Under the pieces are notes generated by a model that was not told where the DNA came from, did no database searches, and was given only the letters and a program-made list of their open reading frames with translations. A DNA stretch of 64,000 nt. It comes from Phascolarctobacterium succinatutens CAG:287. Its GTDB lineage: Bacteria; Bacillota; Negativicutes; Acidaminococcales; Acidaminococcaceae. Below, piece by piece: positions 15,539 through 27,900 of the stretch. The stretch lies in NCBI RefSeq assembly GCF_000434895.1, contig NZ_FR892814.1, positions 13,396 to 77,395 on the forward strand, read 5' to 3'. Position 1 is the stretch's first letter; every line of letters starts with the position of its first letter. The position numbers and the translations under genes are program-made.

Positions 15539-15976
15539 CTAATTAGCCTGCCAGATGAGCTGCATTATTTTTTTATATTCCTTTTCCAGATGCTTGATGA
15601 TTACATCCAGCACGGTATAAATCATGTCGCCCTCCAGCCTGCCATTTTGGCAGAGCAGGCAACTGTCCAGGTAGAGTGAACCGTCATCTGTAAGATAATA
15701 TTTGAACACCTTATATTGACGGTTCACCTTGTTGATTTCCCTCAGAATAGCCACTTCGTTAGTCTCATTGACAGCATTTGCTGCCAGCTGCACGCGAAGC
15801 ATACCATAAATACTGCTGTCCAGGATGACCAGCGTCGGCAGACGCTGGCCTTCAACAACAATGTGAGAACGGAAGACCACTGTGTTCAGCTTATCCTCGC
15901 TAATCTGTTCAATGGCAAAGCAGGTAATCTTCTTATCATCCAGATATTTGATAAAAGCCTCTGCCTTTTTGTTCAT
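15539..15976 (-). CDS. YbjN-like / type III chaperone-fold protein between TpsA and TpsB
   Basis: A 145-residue cytoplasmic protein without signal peptide or membrane segment. The pattern of an N-terminal helix (KAEAFIKYLDDKKI), an antiparallel sheet (VVFRSHIVVEGQRLPTLVILD), a middle helix (NEVAILREINKVNRQYKVFKY) and a C-terminal helix resembles YbjN/type III secretion chaperone-like folds. The assignment is by fold pattern only. Its ribosome-binding site (TAGGAGG) overlaps the stop codon of the giant adhesin, implying coupled translation. The position between adhesin and transporter suggests a role in keeping the adhesin export-competent or regulating its secretion. Exact function unknown. 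Confidence 0.7.
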   Translation of the reverse strand: MNKKAEAFIKYLDDKKITCFAIEQISEDKLNTVVFRSHIVVEGQRLPTLVILDSSIYGMLRVQLAANAVNETNEVAILREINKVNRQYKVFKYYLTDDGSLYLDSCLLCQNGRLEGDMIYTVLDVIIKHLEKEYKKIMQLIWQAN

Positions 15977-15988
15977 CAGCGTTTCCTC

Positions 15989-18900
15989 CTATGCTTCTAC
16001 AGTGATTTTTACGGGTTCACTCTTGTTATCGTCTTCATCCAGGTCATACAGGTCGTAGCGGAAGTATTGTACTACATCCGGTGCGTGATTGATGTCATAT
16101 TCCTCTGCCTTGTTCTCGTTGAGCTGCTGCAGCATATGGTCTACAGCGGTAAAGCGTTGGTCATAAACATAATCGTAATTACGCAGGTCAAGCAGTGCGC
16201 CGTTGCTGTGCTGAACGTTCGGCTGTGCAGTGAAGTGCAGGTACATCCATTTATCCGGGTTAGTACCCTCCTGCTGCCATTCAGTCAGATTATCTGCCGG
16301 GTTGTTCACTGCAATGTTGTTCCAGTAAACGCTGTCGCTGCCGTCACGTTGCGGCGGTGCGCCCCATACAGCAGTCTTCATATGCTTATTGCTGAAATGC
16401 GCAACATTGTTGACTACCAGCTTATCGATATGGAACATGCCCTCGCTAACTTTGATAGAGCCGTTATTGAGCCACAGATGCTCGAAGCGGACACCCTTAT
16501 TAGTAATTATCTCACCAATCTTCAGGTTGTCAATAGGCTTATTAAGCTGTGCGCCGTCCGGAACGATGGTCAGAAGGCCGTCAGCATCCAGACGCTGCTG
16601 AATCTTGTTAAGGTCAATGTCGCTGCCCTGAGCAATAATCTTGGTGCCTGCGATAAGCTCATCAACCTGCAGCTTTTCACCTTCGGTCCGCAGCTGCAGA
16701 GCTACCAGATCGCCGTTGATTTTTGCCAGTTTGAGACTGCCTTTGGCAACGTCGATACGCGCGTCGTTGGTAGCATAAATCTCGTGCAGGTCAACATCTC
16801 CGGCACCCTTGATGTGCAGTGCGAAGTTGCCGCTGTTGATATCACCCTTGTCGCCAAGAGCGGTAAATTTATTATCTTTATTATCATGGTCGGTTACGCT
16901 ACCGTTCTGCAGTACATCGATGTTGATATTGCCATGCTCGGCAGTTACATCACCGCCGAAGGTGATGTCGCCTTTAGCTGCGTCTGTCTGCAGGTGGATG
17001 TTGCCAGCCGTGCTGTTGATAATATCTTCGGTAGTAATGCTGCCTTTAGCGTTGTAATCAACATTCTGCTGAGCTTTAACTTGGCCGCTGGTCGTAATGC
17101 TGCCGCCTGCGTTCAAATCTACGTTAGCAGTGTCGGAAGTAAGGCTACCGTTGGCAGTGATATTATTCGCTGCATCGATATCTACTGCCTGACCAGCAGT
17201 TACGTTCTGGGTATTTACGCTACCACCTTTAGAGTTGAGCACTGCATTACCGTTTGTTGCAGTAACATCGCCTTTGGTGTTGATATCGCCGTTAGCGTTG
17301 GCAATTACGTTGTTAAGCGCATTTACTGTGCTTGTTACGCTGCCTGCGCTGGAGTTAAGAACTGCATTACCGTTTGTTGCAGTAACATCGCCATTGGTAT
17401 TGATATTACCGTTAGCGTTGGCAATTACGTTGTTATTAGCTTCAACTTGTCCGCTAGTCGTAATGCTGCCGCCTGCGTTCAAATCTACGTTAGCTTGGGT
17501 AGAAGTGAGGTTACCGTTAGCAGTAATATTTTGTTTTGCGTCGATATCTACATCTTTATTAGCTTTAACGTTCTTCGTCGTTACACTGCCCTCACTGGAG
17601 TTGAGCTTTGCTTGACCAGTTTCTGCAGTAACATCGCCATTGGTGTTGATATTACCGTTAGCGTTGGCAATTACGTTGTTAAGCGCATTTACTGTGCCTT
17701 GGGTTGTAATGCTACCACCTGCGTTCAAATCTACGTTAGCAGTGTCGGAAGTGAGGCTGCCGCTAGCAGTGATATCTTTCGCTGCATCGATGTCTACTGC
17801 CTGACCAGCAGTTACGTTCTTCGTAGTTACGCTACCTGCGCTGGAGTTGAGAACTGCTTTACCGTTTGTTGCAGTAACGTCGCCATTGGTATTGATATTA
17901 CCGTTAGCGTTAGCAATTACGTTGTTAAGCGCATTTACTGTGCCTTGGGTTGTAATGCTGCCGCTTGCAAGCAAATCTACGTTAGCATTAGTAGAAGTGA
18001 GGCTACCGTTGGCAGTGATGTCTTTCGCTGCATCGATATCTACTTCGTTGTTGGCAGTTACGTTACCGCCAGTTGCAACGGAACCCTTCTTAGAATTGAT
18101 GCTTACCTTATCAGCTGCATTCAAAGCAACTCCGTCTGCCGTAGTAATATCGCCATCGGTCGTAACCGTAATATTACCGGTATGCTCATCATTATACTTA
18201 GAGGTATCAATAGTGGAATTAATGGTAATCTTGCCGGTATCTGCCTGGTAGTTTTCAATCAGGACATCGCCCTTGATATGAGAATCAGCAACAGTAACCA
18301 GCAGATTATCCGTCGTACCGTTAAACCTGGTTACGCCATTAACCATCAGGCTGCTGCCTGCGTTCTTACCCTTAATCGTTAGGCTCTTCACCTTATTGCT
18401 CTTGCTGAGCAGCTGCTGCGTCTCGCCGGATTCAACTGTCAGATTATCTGCAGTAATACCTGCAGCCGCTGCATCCTGCATTACGCTGCCATTGGCATCC
18501 AGCTTCAAGCCGTTGTTAGCACCGTTCACCGTAATGCCACTGCTTCCAAGTGCGATATTGCCATTAGTTGCGGTAATTACACTATCAGCACCCGCTGTCA
18601 GCGTGCTGCTGTTCAGGTTAACGTTGTTACCTGCAGTAATGTTGCCTGCGCCGTCAGATGTAATGCTGCCGGTTGTTACGTTCACATCTTTACCTGCGTT
18701 GATATTGCCTGCGCCGCCTGCAGTAACAGTACCTGCGTTCAGGTTAACATTGTTACCGTTAACAGTTACATCTCCGCCTGCGTTGATGCTGCCGCTAGTT
18801 GCGCCGTTACCGAAGTTTACATTGCCGTCCAGGTTGAGCTTAGCATTTCCTTTAGCAGTAATGCTGTCAACTACCAGGCCTGCATCCTTCGTGCCTGCGC

Positions 18901-21900
18901 CCTGCAGGTAAACAGAACCATTTTCTGCCTTAGCGTTAATCACAGCGCCATTTTCCAGAATGCGGATACCGTCATCAGCTTTGCCGATATCGCCGTTGGC
19001 TGCCTGCAGGTTAATGCTGTTGGCGTTCAGATAACCGGTATTCTTGCCTGCTTCCGTAGTCATCTGCATACCGTTATCTGCCTTGAGCACCAGCGTACCT
19101 GTTGCCGCATCCTGAATTGTCAGCACCTGCGCCGGCTTGCCGCCTGCAGCCGTCTGATGCAGATATACGCCATGGCCTGTATCAGTATTAGCTTCCAGAT
19201 TGCCGCTGATATTAGTCTTGATAAAGGCATCCTTGCTGCCTACATCACCATTGCCGCCCTGGATAATAAGGTTATCGGCAACAATGCTGCCGTCGTTCAT
19301 GCGAATACCCTTATCACTGAGCAGCTTAACGTCCTGCGTCGTGTTAATCGTACCGGAAATATCCAGCATAGTATCCTTAACGCCTGCCAGATAAACATTA
19401 CCGGTATTGCCAGTATTACTGGTGTTGGCCTTAAGATTCAGCTTGCCGCCATCTGCCAGCTTTACAGTAATCTGACGCTGCTGACGAACCTCAATTCTGC
19501 TGTCTTTATAATTCCAGGTAAGGTCACCGGCCTTAGCCTGTGCCAAAAGCTTAAGATTATCCAGCTTGCCCATCTCGCTGTAGGCAATGTTAGTTGCTTC
19601 GCCGTCGATACCGATGTTCTTGCCTGCGCTCAGGCTGATGTTCTTGCCCTGAACGTTGGCCTTATCTACTGTAAGTACCTGGCCGGGGGCTGCATTCAGC
19701 ACGCTGTCCTGAATAGCATACAACAGCTCATTTTTGCTCCAGCCGTAGGCAGTGCTGTTATCAACCTCTGCGTAGTTGATAATCCACTGCAGTTCAGCAT
19801 CGCTATAGCCTTTGTCAGCAAATACACTGTCTTTTCTTAAGGCCTCCATATAAGCATTGCGAGCATTAGTAAGTGCTTGTTTCTGTGCATCCTTATCTGT
19901 AAGCTTCGCTGCTTCCGCACTAGCATCAATGTAAGCCTTCTTCGCTTGGTTGAGAGTTTCGCTGCCGGCAAGCTTATCATTATAAGCTTTAGCTGCTGCT
20001 TTATAATTGTCAACCTTAGCTGCATCCAAACGTTGTGCCTGTTTTTCCAGTGCCTGCACACGCTCGCTCTTGGCTGCCGCTGCAGATGCTGCGCTTTCTT
20101 CTGCCTTGTCATTACTGTTAATCAGTCCCAGCTCCTGCCACTTTTGCAGCTTGCTTTCGCTGTCGGACAGGGTGCTGTCGCCTACTGCGTCGATAAAGCT
20201 GCCGCTGGTTGTAAGGCTTACATCACCGGTCTGGCTGGCAATATGACCGATGCGCATATCACCGTTGCTGTTGGTCAGCGTAATATCGCCATACGCGTTG
20301 GCATTTACGCTTGCAGACATGGTATCACTGCTGGTCAGCGTCTGACCGGGAACAATCGCTGCGTTAATCGCACCAAGAGTGGTGAAATCAATGCGGTTGC
20401 CGTTCAAAACAGTATCACTAGCTGTAGTAATGTCACCTGCTGCATTAATTACCAGGTTACCGCTCAACGCGCCCTTATTGCCGCCGACAAATTGCAGCTT
20501 GCCACGGTCGGAATTAATGCTTACGTCACCGGTCGTTGCTTCAATATTCAGCTTCGCCATGTTGCCCAACGCACTGTGATTGATGCTGATGCCTTTGGCT
20601 GCTTTAGCAGTCAGGTCATCCGCGTCAACGCGTGCACTGCCAACAGAGCTGATAGCACCGCCATTGCTGTTTAAGGTAACCTTACCGATTGCACTGCCGT
20701 CAGCCTTAGTTGCATTGCTGATGTTGCCTGCAAGATACATATCCTTGGCACTGTTAACGCTGATGTCACCGCTGCCGCCGGTCATAAAGCCAACGTTAAT
20801 CGGCTTATCGCCCTTAATCGTATAGGTGCTGCTAGTGGAATGCATCTGGGTTTCAGTCCAGGTATAGGTGCAGTTGCCATAGCCAAAGATTTTGCCTGAC
20901 AGACCGGAATATTTCTTGTTTTCGACAACAGGCGTGTAAGTCGATTCATCAGGATTATTATAGTCCTTAGTCGTTACACCATATTCCTTGGCGTTATTGT
21001 TTACCTTAATAACAGTACCCTGTCCCAGCGGATCGGCGCCAGTAATACTGGAGGAAGAAACCTCTGTCTTACCGTTCTTAACTTCCTCGTTCTCGACAAA
21101 GTCCTTAGTAGTACCGTATTTGATCAGGCCCCAGAAAACGAAGTCCTTCTCATACTGCCACTTGATAATCTTCTTATCACCGGAGGTGCCACCTGTCCAG
21201 TTAATCGTCATACCGTCAGCCGGTTTATAAGTGGTAGCAGAACCATTAACCTGCGTTGTGCTGGTAGAGGTTGCGTTACCCTTATTATTGAGCTGCGTTG
21301 TTTTAACGGACATCTTCTGGCCATCAGTGGTGTACTCAGTCAAGGTGTTCTTCTGCGTATCCTTAATGCTGATGAGGCCGGTGATATCCTTATTAGTGAT
21401 TTTGTTTACCCGCAAATTGCGGTCTGCGTTCGTAGTATCAATCGCAATGTTGGCAGTACCGTCCATCGCCAGCAGCTTGCCGCTGCCAGTGCTCGACAGA
21501 GCGCCGGTAATATAAATCTTACCGCCGTTAGGTTCAATTGCTTCCGTCAGCAGCTCCTTAGTTGCAGGGTTGTAGTAAACCTTAACAGTATAGTCGTAAG
21601 CGCCGGTTGCTGCGTTATAAACTGCGCCGGCCTTTGTGCTTACGCAATACTTATCGTTGGACATAACATATTGATCGGTAAGTGCAGTCCGGTTACGCGC
21701 ATAGTCGCTATCCAGATTGCCGATTTTGTTGTTGGCTGCATTATCAAGTGTAACCTTGAAATTCTTGTAGCCACTCTGTACCAGGCCATCCAGGTTAACA
21801 TTCAGGCCGCTGATATAAACGTTGTTGCCTGCAACGATACCGCTGGATTTATTGACGCTGTAATTCCTGATCTCATTAACCTCTGCATCAGTAAGGCCAA

Positions 21901-24900
21901 GATCGTCCTTATGCGCAATCAGAGCGTCCTTATACGCCTGATAGCTGCCGATATTGCTCAGCCAGTCAATCGTAGTCTTGCCATTAACAGCCTGATTGGA
22001 AACATAGCTTTGAATCTTTTTAGCAATAGCATCGCTGAACTGGTACTTGGTTACCGGGTCACCGCCGATAAGCAGCAGGCCCTTGCTGTTCTGCGTTACC
22101 GAACCCTTGTCAGCCTTCAGCTCAATGTTGCGCGCGCTGATATTGGCATTGCCGTCTACGTTGATATTGTAATTGCTGTTTTGGATTAAAACGTCACCGG
22201 TGCTGTTCTGCACAGTACCAAAGATACCGATATCAGGCTTAGTCAAACCGTTGGTAGATATGCCAGTGCTCTTGACAGTAATCTTCGGATCAGCGTTAGT
22301 ACCTGCAGCATTATTCATTGTACCATTGAAGCCATCAACCTTGCTCACCTCGGCATCGTTGTAGCGGATTACGCCGCCCTTATCCTTGATAGCCAGGTCG
22401 TTAATCTTCAGGTACAGGTCACTGCTGTTATTAATCGTCAGGTTCTTAGCACCCTGCGCCGTCAGGCTGCCGCTGCCCTGCAGCTTGTCAGCCTCGATGT
22501 TGATGTTGCCGCCGGAAACAACGATATCCTTGACATCAACTGCCGGCAAAGAAATTTTATCGAAAATACTTCTGTAGGTTTTGCCACCCTCTACGCTGGT
22601 CTTGACAAAGCCATTTTCTTCCATTTGGGTGATGATGCGGTCTCTTTCACTGTTCAAAATGCTGTATTCGTCAGAAGTGGAAGCATATTGGCCCAGAAGG
22701 TCATTAATTTCCTGCAGACGGGCGTAAAGACCATTTTGCAGCTCAACCACATCTGCAGTAACATTCTGCTTGGTATCGAACCAATCCTGACCTGCGCCAG
22801 TTTCAACCTTGATGCCGCTGAAGTCTATGCTGCCTTCTTTACCGGAAATAACATTGCCGCTCGCGTCAAACTCAGGATTAGTAACCTTAGTGCTGCCGCT
22901 GATGGTAAGCTCCAGATTATTATGGATGCCTGCGCGTACATTTTTACCGCTGGCAATATCCACATAGTTATTAACTGTTTCGCCCGGAGTTACCTCTCCC
23001 AAAGCTGTGGAGGTAACGGAACCGCTGCCGCTGGTACCCTTATAGATGTTATATTCGCGGGCGGAGGTCGATACAGTGGTCATGCCCTTGCCAGCCTTGA
23101 AGTTGACGTGGCGTACACTGTCGATATCGCCGTTGATGCTTACCTGATTTTCCTGCGTCATCGTGTTCTTGGCTTTCGGAGCAGTAGCCAGAGGAACTGC
23201 CGTCTTGTTATATGCATCCGCCAGCACGTTATAGGTCAGCGAAGAAGTGATGCCGTCCAGGTTTGCACCTGCGTAAATATTTACGTCATTGGTGCTGAGA
23301 ATCTTACCATTAGTAACGGTAATCTTATTGCTGCGGTTCAGAGTGTTATCTGTTTTGGCAGAAGCTGCACCCACAGCACCGCCCTGGGTATCTGCAGTAG
23401 TATCAAAGGTTGCAGTGGTTTCATCGGTTGCTGCAAGGGTGATATCCTGATCAGCCTTCGCCGTCGACAGATTACTGCCACTAACATTGATGCTGTTGTT
23501 ATAGGTGATAACATTCTTGCTTGCTGCGATAGTAACAGGAACAACGCCGGCAGATTTAAGCGTATTACTGTAATTCATCTTGCCGTCGGTATAAGCAAGC
23601 GCCTCAATAGAGCCTGCGCTGCCGGTACCGCTCAAGGTTGCATTGTTGATGTTTACGCCAGCAGTGTATGTCAGATCATTGTCCATATCATTAACGTTGA
23701 CACTGCCGCCGCCATAACCGCTGCCCTTCAGGTCAACGTCATGGTTCAGCGTGTTGTTGGCAATGTAGGACTGCTTGCCGCTGGTTGTAATATCGCCTGT
23801 TACGTTGATGTTGGCATTATGCGTAACATTGTTTTTAATTTCTGTGCCGCTGGCACCGACAACGGCCGCCGTCAGGGAGTCCGCCAGAATATCCAGCTTA
23901 TCCGCATTATTGGTAGCAACGCTCAGGGAGCCGACATTCTGCCACTTGCCGCTCACGTCAGCAGTAGTATTGGTAGTAATCTGATTCTGCGACCTTGCGG
24001 CAACAGGGTTGAAGCCTACAATACCGCCGCCATAGCCATTGGCATCATTATTTACTGCACTGTAGCCGGAGCTGCTGATGTTTACAGAGCCCAGGCTGTT
24101 GTATACATTCTCTTTAACGCCCGCTGCCTTCACGCTGGTCGTCAGGTTCGTCTTAGTATCAGACCAGTTGCTGCCGCTGGCAATATAACCGCCCACTGTT
24201 ACACCCAGGGTATCTGCCGAAATAACCGAAGCATTATCAGCCTTGAGCTTCAAAGCGTTGACACTATACTGCTCTTTACCCACATCAACGCTGACAGTCA
24301 TATCATTTTCTGCATAAGCAGTGTTGAAGCCTGCAGCGTATTGACCGGAGGCAGTAGCACCAATTGTTTTAGCGCTTACATTATCTATAGCATATTCTTT
24401 ATTGTTCTCATCCTTGGCAGTCTGGGTGGTTACGTTTGCCGTAATCTCCACATTATCAGCTGCAAAGCTGCTGCCGTCCGCAACCTTTGCTTCTACCGTA
24501 CCGCTGGCCTTAGCCTTGGATACTGCCACACCTGCTACCGCCAGCAGGCCGCCGGAATAAGCCTGCGCCTCTGCGCGTACTGCAGGCTTATTGGTTGCGT
24601 TCATGCTTACGCTCTTGCCCAATAAGCCGGAAGCACCGGTTACGTTAACCTTGCTGCTGCCTGCATCTGTAGCAAGTGCAACAATGCCCTGCGCTGCAGC
24701 AATGCCAACCATGCCGCCATAGGTTTCTGCAGTAATGCTGTTGGCTTTGACAGAAGCAACGTCAACCTTGCCGATATTATAATATCCATTACCGTAACTG
24801 TACTCTTTGCCGGCAATCAACTTGCTGCCGCCAATAGTTACAGTATTATCGCTATTATTTGTAGCATTAGTTACCAGCACACCGCCAGCCACAGCGCCTG

Positions 24901-27900
24901 CAGTTGCGCCGATAGTACGTACTGCTGCACTGCTGGTATCCTCTGCTTTAACTGTCAGTGTACCTTTGGAGCTGTTATCGCCTGTAGCCTGAAGCGTACT
25001 CCTATCGATAGTAATAGCATTAGCGCCATGCAGACTGTTCTGCGCGTAGGCAGCACTGCCTGCGAAAGCAGCGCCTGCTGCTACCTGATAAGCATCAATC
25101 TTGGACGTGCCGTCCTGCACACTGCCAAGCGTTACATTCTTGGCGATAAGCTTGCTGTTATTGTTGATGGTTACGCCGGTCTTGCGTTCTACATCAAGAA
25201 CTGCAACAGAAGCGGCAATGCCATTGCCTGCGATACCTCCTGCCACCTGCGCCGATGTCAGCTTAGCATCAACAGTACGCTTAGCGTTGACCTTCGTATC
25301 GCCGGTTGCCTGCAGCGTAGAATTGCTAACCTTCGCCTGCACGCCCTCAGCCTTGCTGCTGCCCTTGCTGGCAGTAGTACCAGGACCTGCACTCAGCTTC
25401 TGGCCGTTGCTGTCGGTATATTTATCAAAGGTCATACCTGCAGCGTTAGAACTGCTCTTGCCGTCTTTATTAGTAACAGTGCCGACAGTTCCCTGGCCTT
25501 CAATTGCAGCATTTGCTTTATTGAGAATATCGTTTGTATTAAAGGTTGCCTTTTTATCACTATCCGTAGTTTCGCTGTCGCCATACTGGTCCGCAGCTGC
25601 TGCGCCAATCGTGGTTACGCTGACGTTTGCACTGTAGCCATGTCCGCCGAGCGCAGCGTTTTCTACTACCTGCTTAACGTCCAGCTTTTCGGTTGCTGCC
25701 ACGTCGATGGCACCGGCAGTAATCTTGCTGCCGCTGATTTCGGTGATAACGCCTGTGTCAATCGTATTCACGCCTACGCCGATGGCAACGCCTGCAGCGC
25801 CCACTGCATCAGCACCATTGACAAAGCTTGTTTTCACAATGTTATCTGCCTTCGCTGCGAAGGTGCCCTGTACTTGCAGGTTGCTGTTATCCTTCACCAG
25901 CGTGGAAACAGTGTTATCCAAATTATTTACAGCTACGTTCAGACCGCCTGCAACCATGCTGGCAGCTACGCCAAAGACTGCTGTTGTCACATCAGTCTTG
26001 TTGGCAGCGTTAACAGTGATATCACCTGTTTCAGCCGTTACTTTGCTGCCGCTCAGCTCAGCAACAGTCTTGCTGTCATCATCCACTACGCCGATGCCTG
26101 CGCCACCGGCAGCGCTCACGAGCGCACCGGAAGCTGCGGCAGCAGCGCTGCGCAACGTAATATCGTTAACGTGGTCAGCAGTAATTGCCAAACCATTATT
26201 CGTGCCTTGGATATTCTTTACTGCAGCAGTAATTTCTGCGTCCAGCTTAGCAACCGAAACAGTGCCCGCGCCGGCTCCGGCGCCATAAGCGCCGCCGGCT
26301 GCGGCAATACCGTAGGAGTTGGTGGACATTTTCGCCTTATTCAAGGCAGCGACGTCGATGCTATTGCCGTTGACAAGCTTCTTCGCACTGCCACCGTCAA
26401 TCATTGCCGTTACATTTCTGCTGACAACACCGGTATCAGATGCCAGACCGAAGCCTGCACCACCATCAGCGCCACCGCCTACACCCAGCGAACCTACATG
26501 GCTTTCGCTCTTGGTAGCATCGTTTGCTGCTACATAAACGTCTGCCTTGCTGCGGTCGGTCAATGCTGCATTAATGCTGCTATTCGTTACCTTGGCATTG
26601 GTTGCGCCCAAAATACGGTTAACAGTAACCGTACCTGCTACGCCCACGCCAACGTCAGCACTGACTGCCACACCAGCGCTGACTGCTACATTCGTCAGGT
26701 TGTGCTCCGCATCAGCCGCGATGATAACGCCGGTGCGCTTTTTATCGCTGACTACATTATCATTATCCTTATTGCGTTCGTTGACAGCCACACCTGCATC
26801 ATTGCCTGCTGCCGTCAGCTCTGCATTATTCTTAACTACGCTTTCAGTAGTACCGCTGATTTCATTGTAGGCTACACCCATGCCAACGCCGGCCTGACCG
26901 CCTGCCGCCACACCAAAGGCACCTGCAAAATTCTGCAGGGTATCCTTGCTCTTGGCAATTACGGCCAGCGTGCCGTCTGCATTAATCTTGGCACCGTCAA
27001 TCGCAGCCTTGGTATCGTTCGCCAGCAGGTTTACGCCGATGTTACCGGCAATACCTGCAGTTTTGGCAACACCGCCAGCTACGCCAACAGAAAGAATGCT
27101 GCTGTCAGATTTAGCTTCAGCTGTGAAGCCCTTAACCTTGTATTCACCCTTGGTAACAGTAGTATTGGTATCAGCATCAAGCTGGTTAACCGCAATACCT
27201 GCACCAATCGCAGCGTCTTTAGCACCTGCAGCAACAACGGCAACGGTAGTAATCTTGCCCTTACTGTCAGCAGTAGCCTGCACAGTCGCTGCATTATTCT
27301 TATCCTTATTGATATGGGTATTAACAAGCTCTGTATCGGTATCCTTCTTGATCATAGCAGCAGAGCCTGCGCCACTGAAGGCCACATTACCGGTAGTAAT
27401 GGAGGTACCTACGGAAATAGTCGTCAGCGTAGATTCATCTACGGCATTGACGCTAATCTTGCCATCGTCAGTAGTGGTAATATCAGCATTATTGATAGCA
27501 GCCTTGTTGGTTTGCTTTTTCTCGCCAGCGCTGCCGGTGATATTGCCGATTTCGTTATAAGCTACGCTGCCGCCAGCCGCAAATTTAGCATTGCTGCCTG
27601 CGCTGACGCTTACCGCACCCACTACTGCCAGCTGGTTGCTGTCATCCGAGGACTTCACTGCCACCTTGCTCATGTTGTTGAGCTTCGTACGTCTGCCGTC
27701 ATATTTGTCAATAACAGCTTCTACATCATTACGACCGCGGTTAACAACAACCACGCCATTCAAAGCGTTGGCTGTACCTGCGGTAACTGCTGCACCGACG
27801 CTGTACACGTTACCCTTGTTGGCTGCATCTACAGTAAGAATACTGCTAGCATCATCATTCGCGCCGCTTATTTCGCTGCCCTTGACATACGCACCGGTAG

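Noticed and set aside
17080..18100. Repeats considered as a CRISPR array
   Set aside because: The 246-bp units are in-frame protein repeats within the adhesin gene and lack short repeats with unique spacers.
15716..18382. 888-residue open frame on the plus strand opposite the adhesin
   Set aside because: It is the shadow of repetitive low-complexity coding DNA on the other strand. It has no ribosome-binding site, the composition is odd (Cys/Ile/Val-rich), and the minus frame encodes a clear adhesin.
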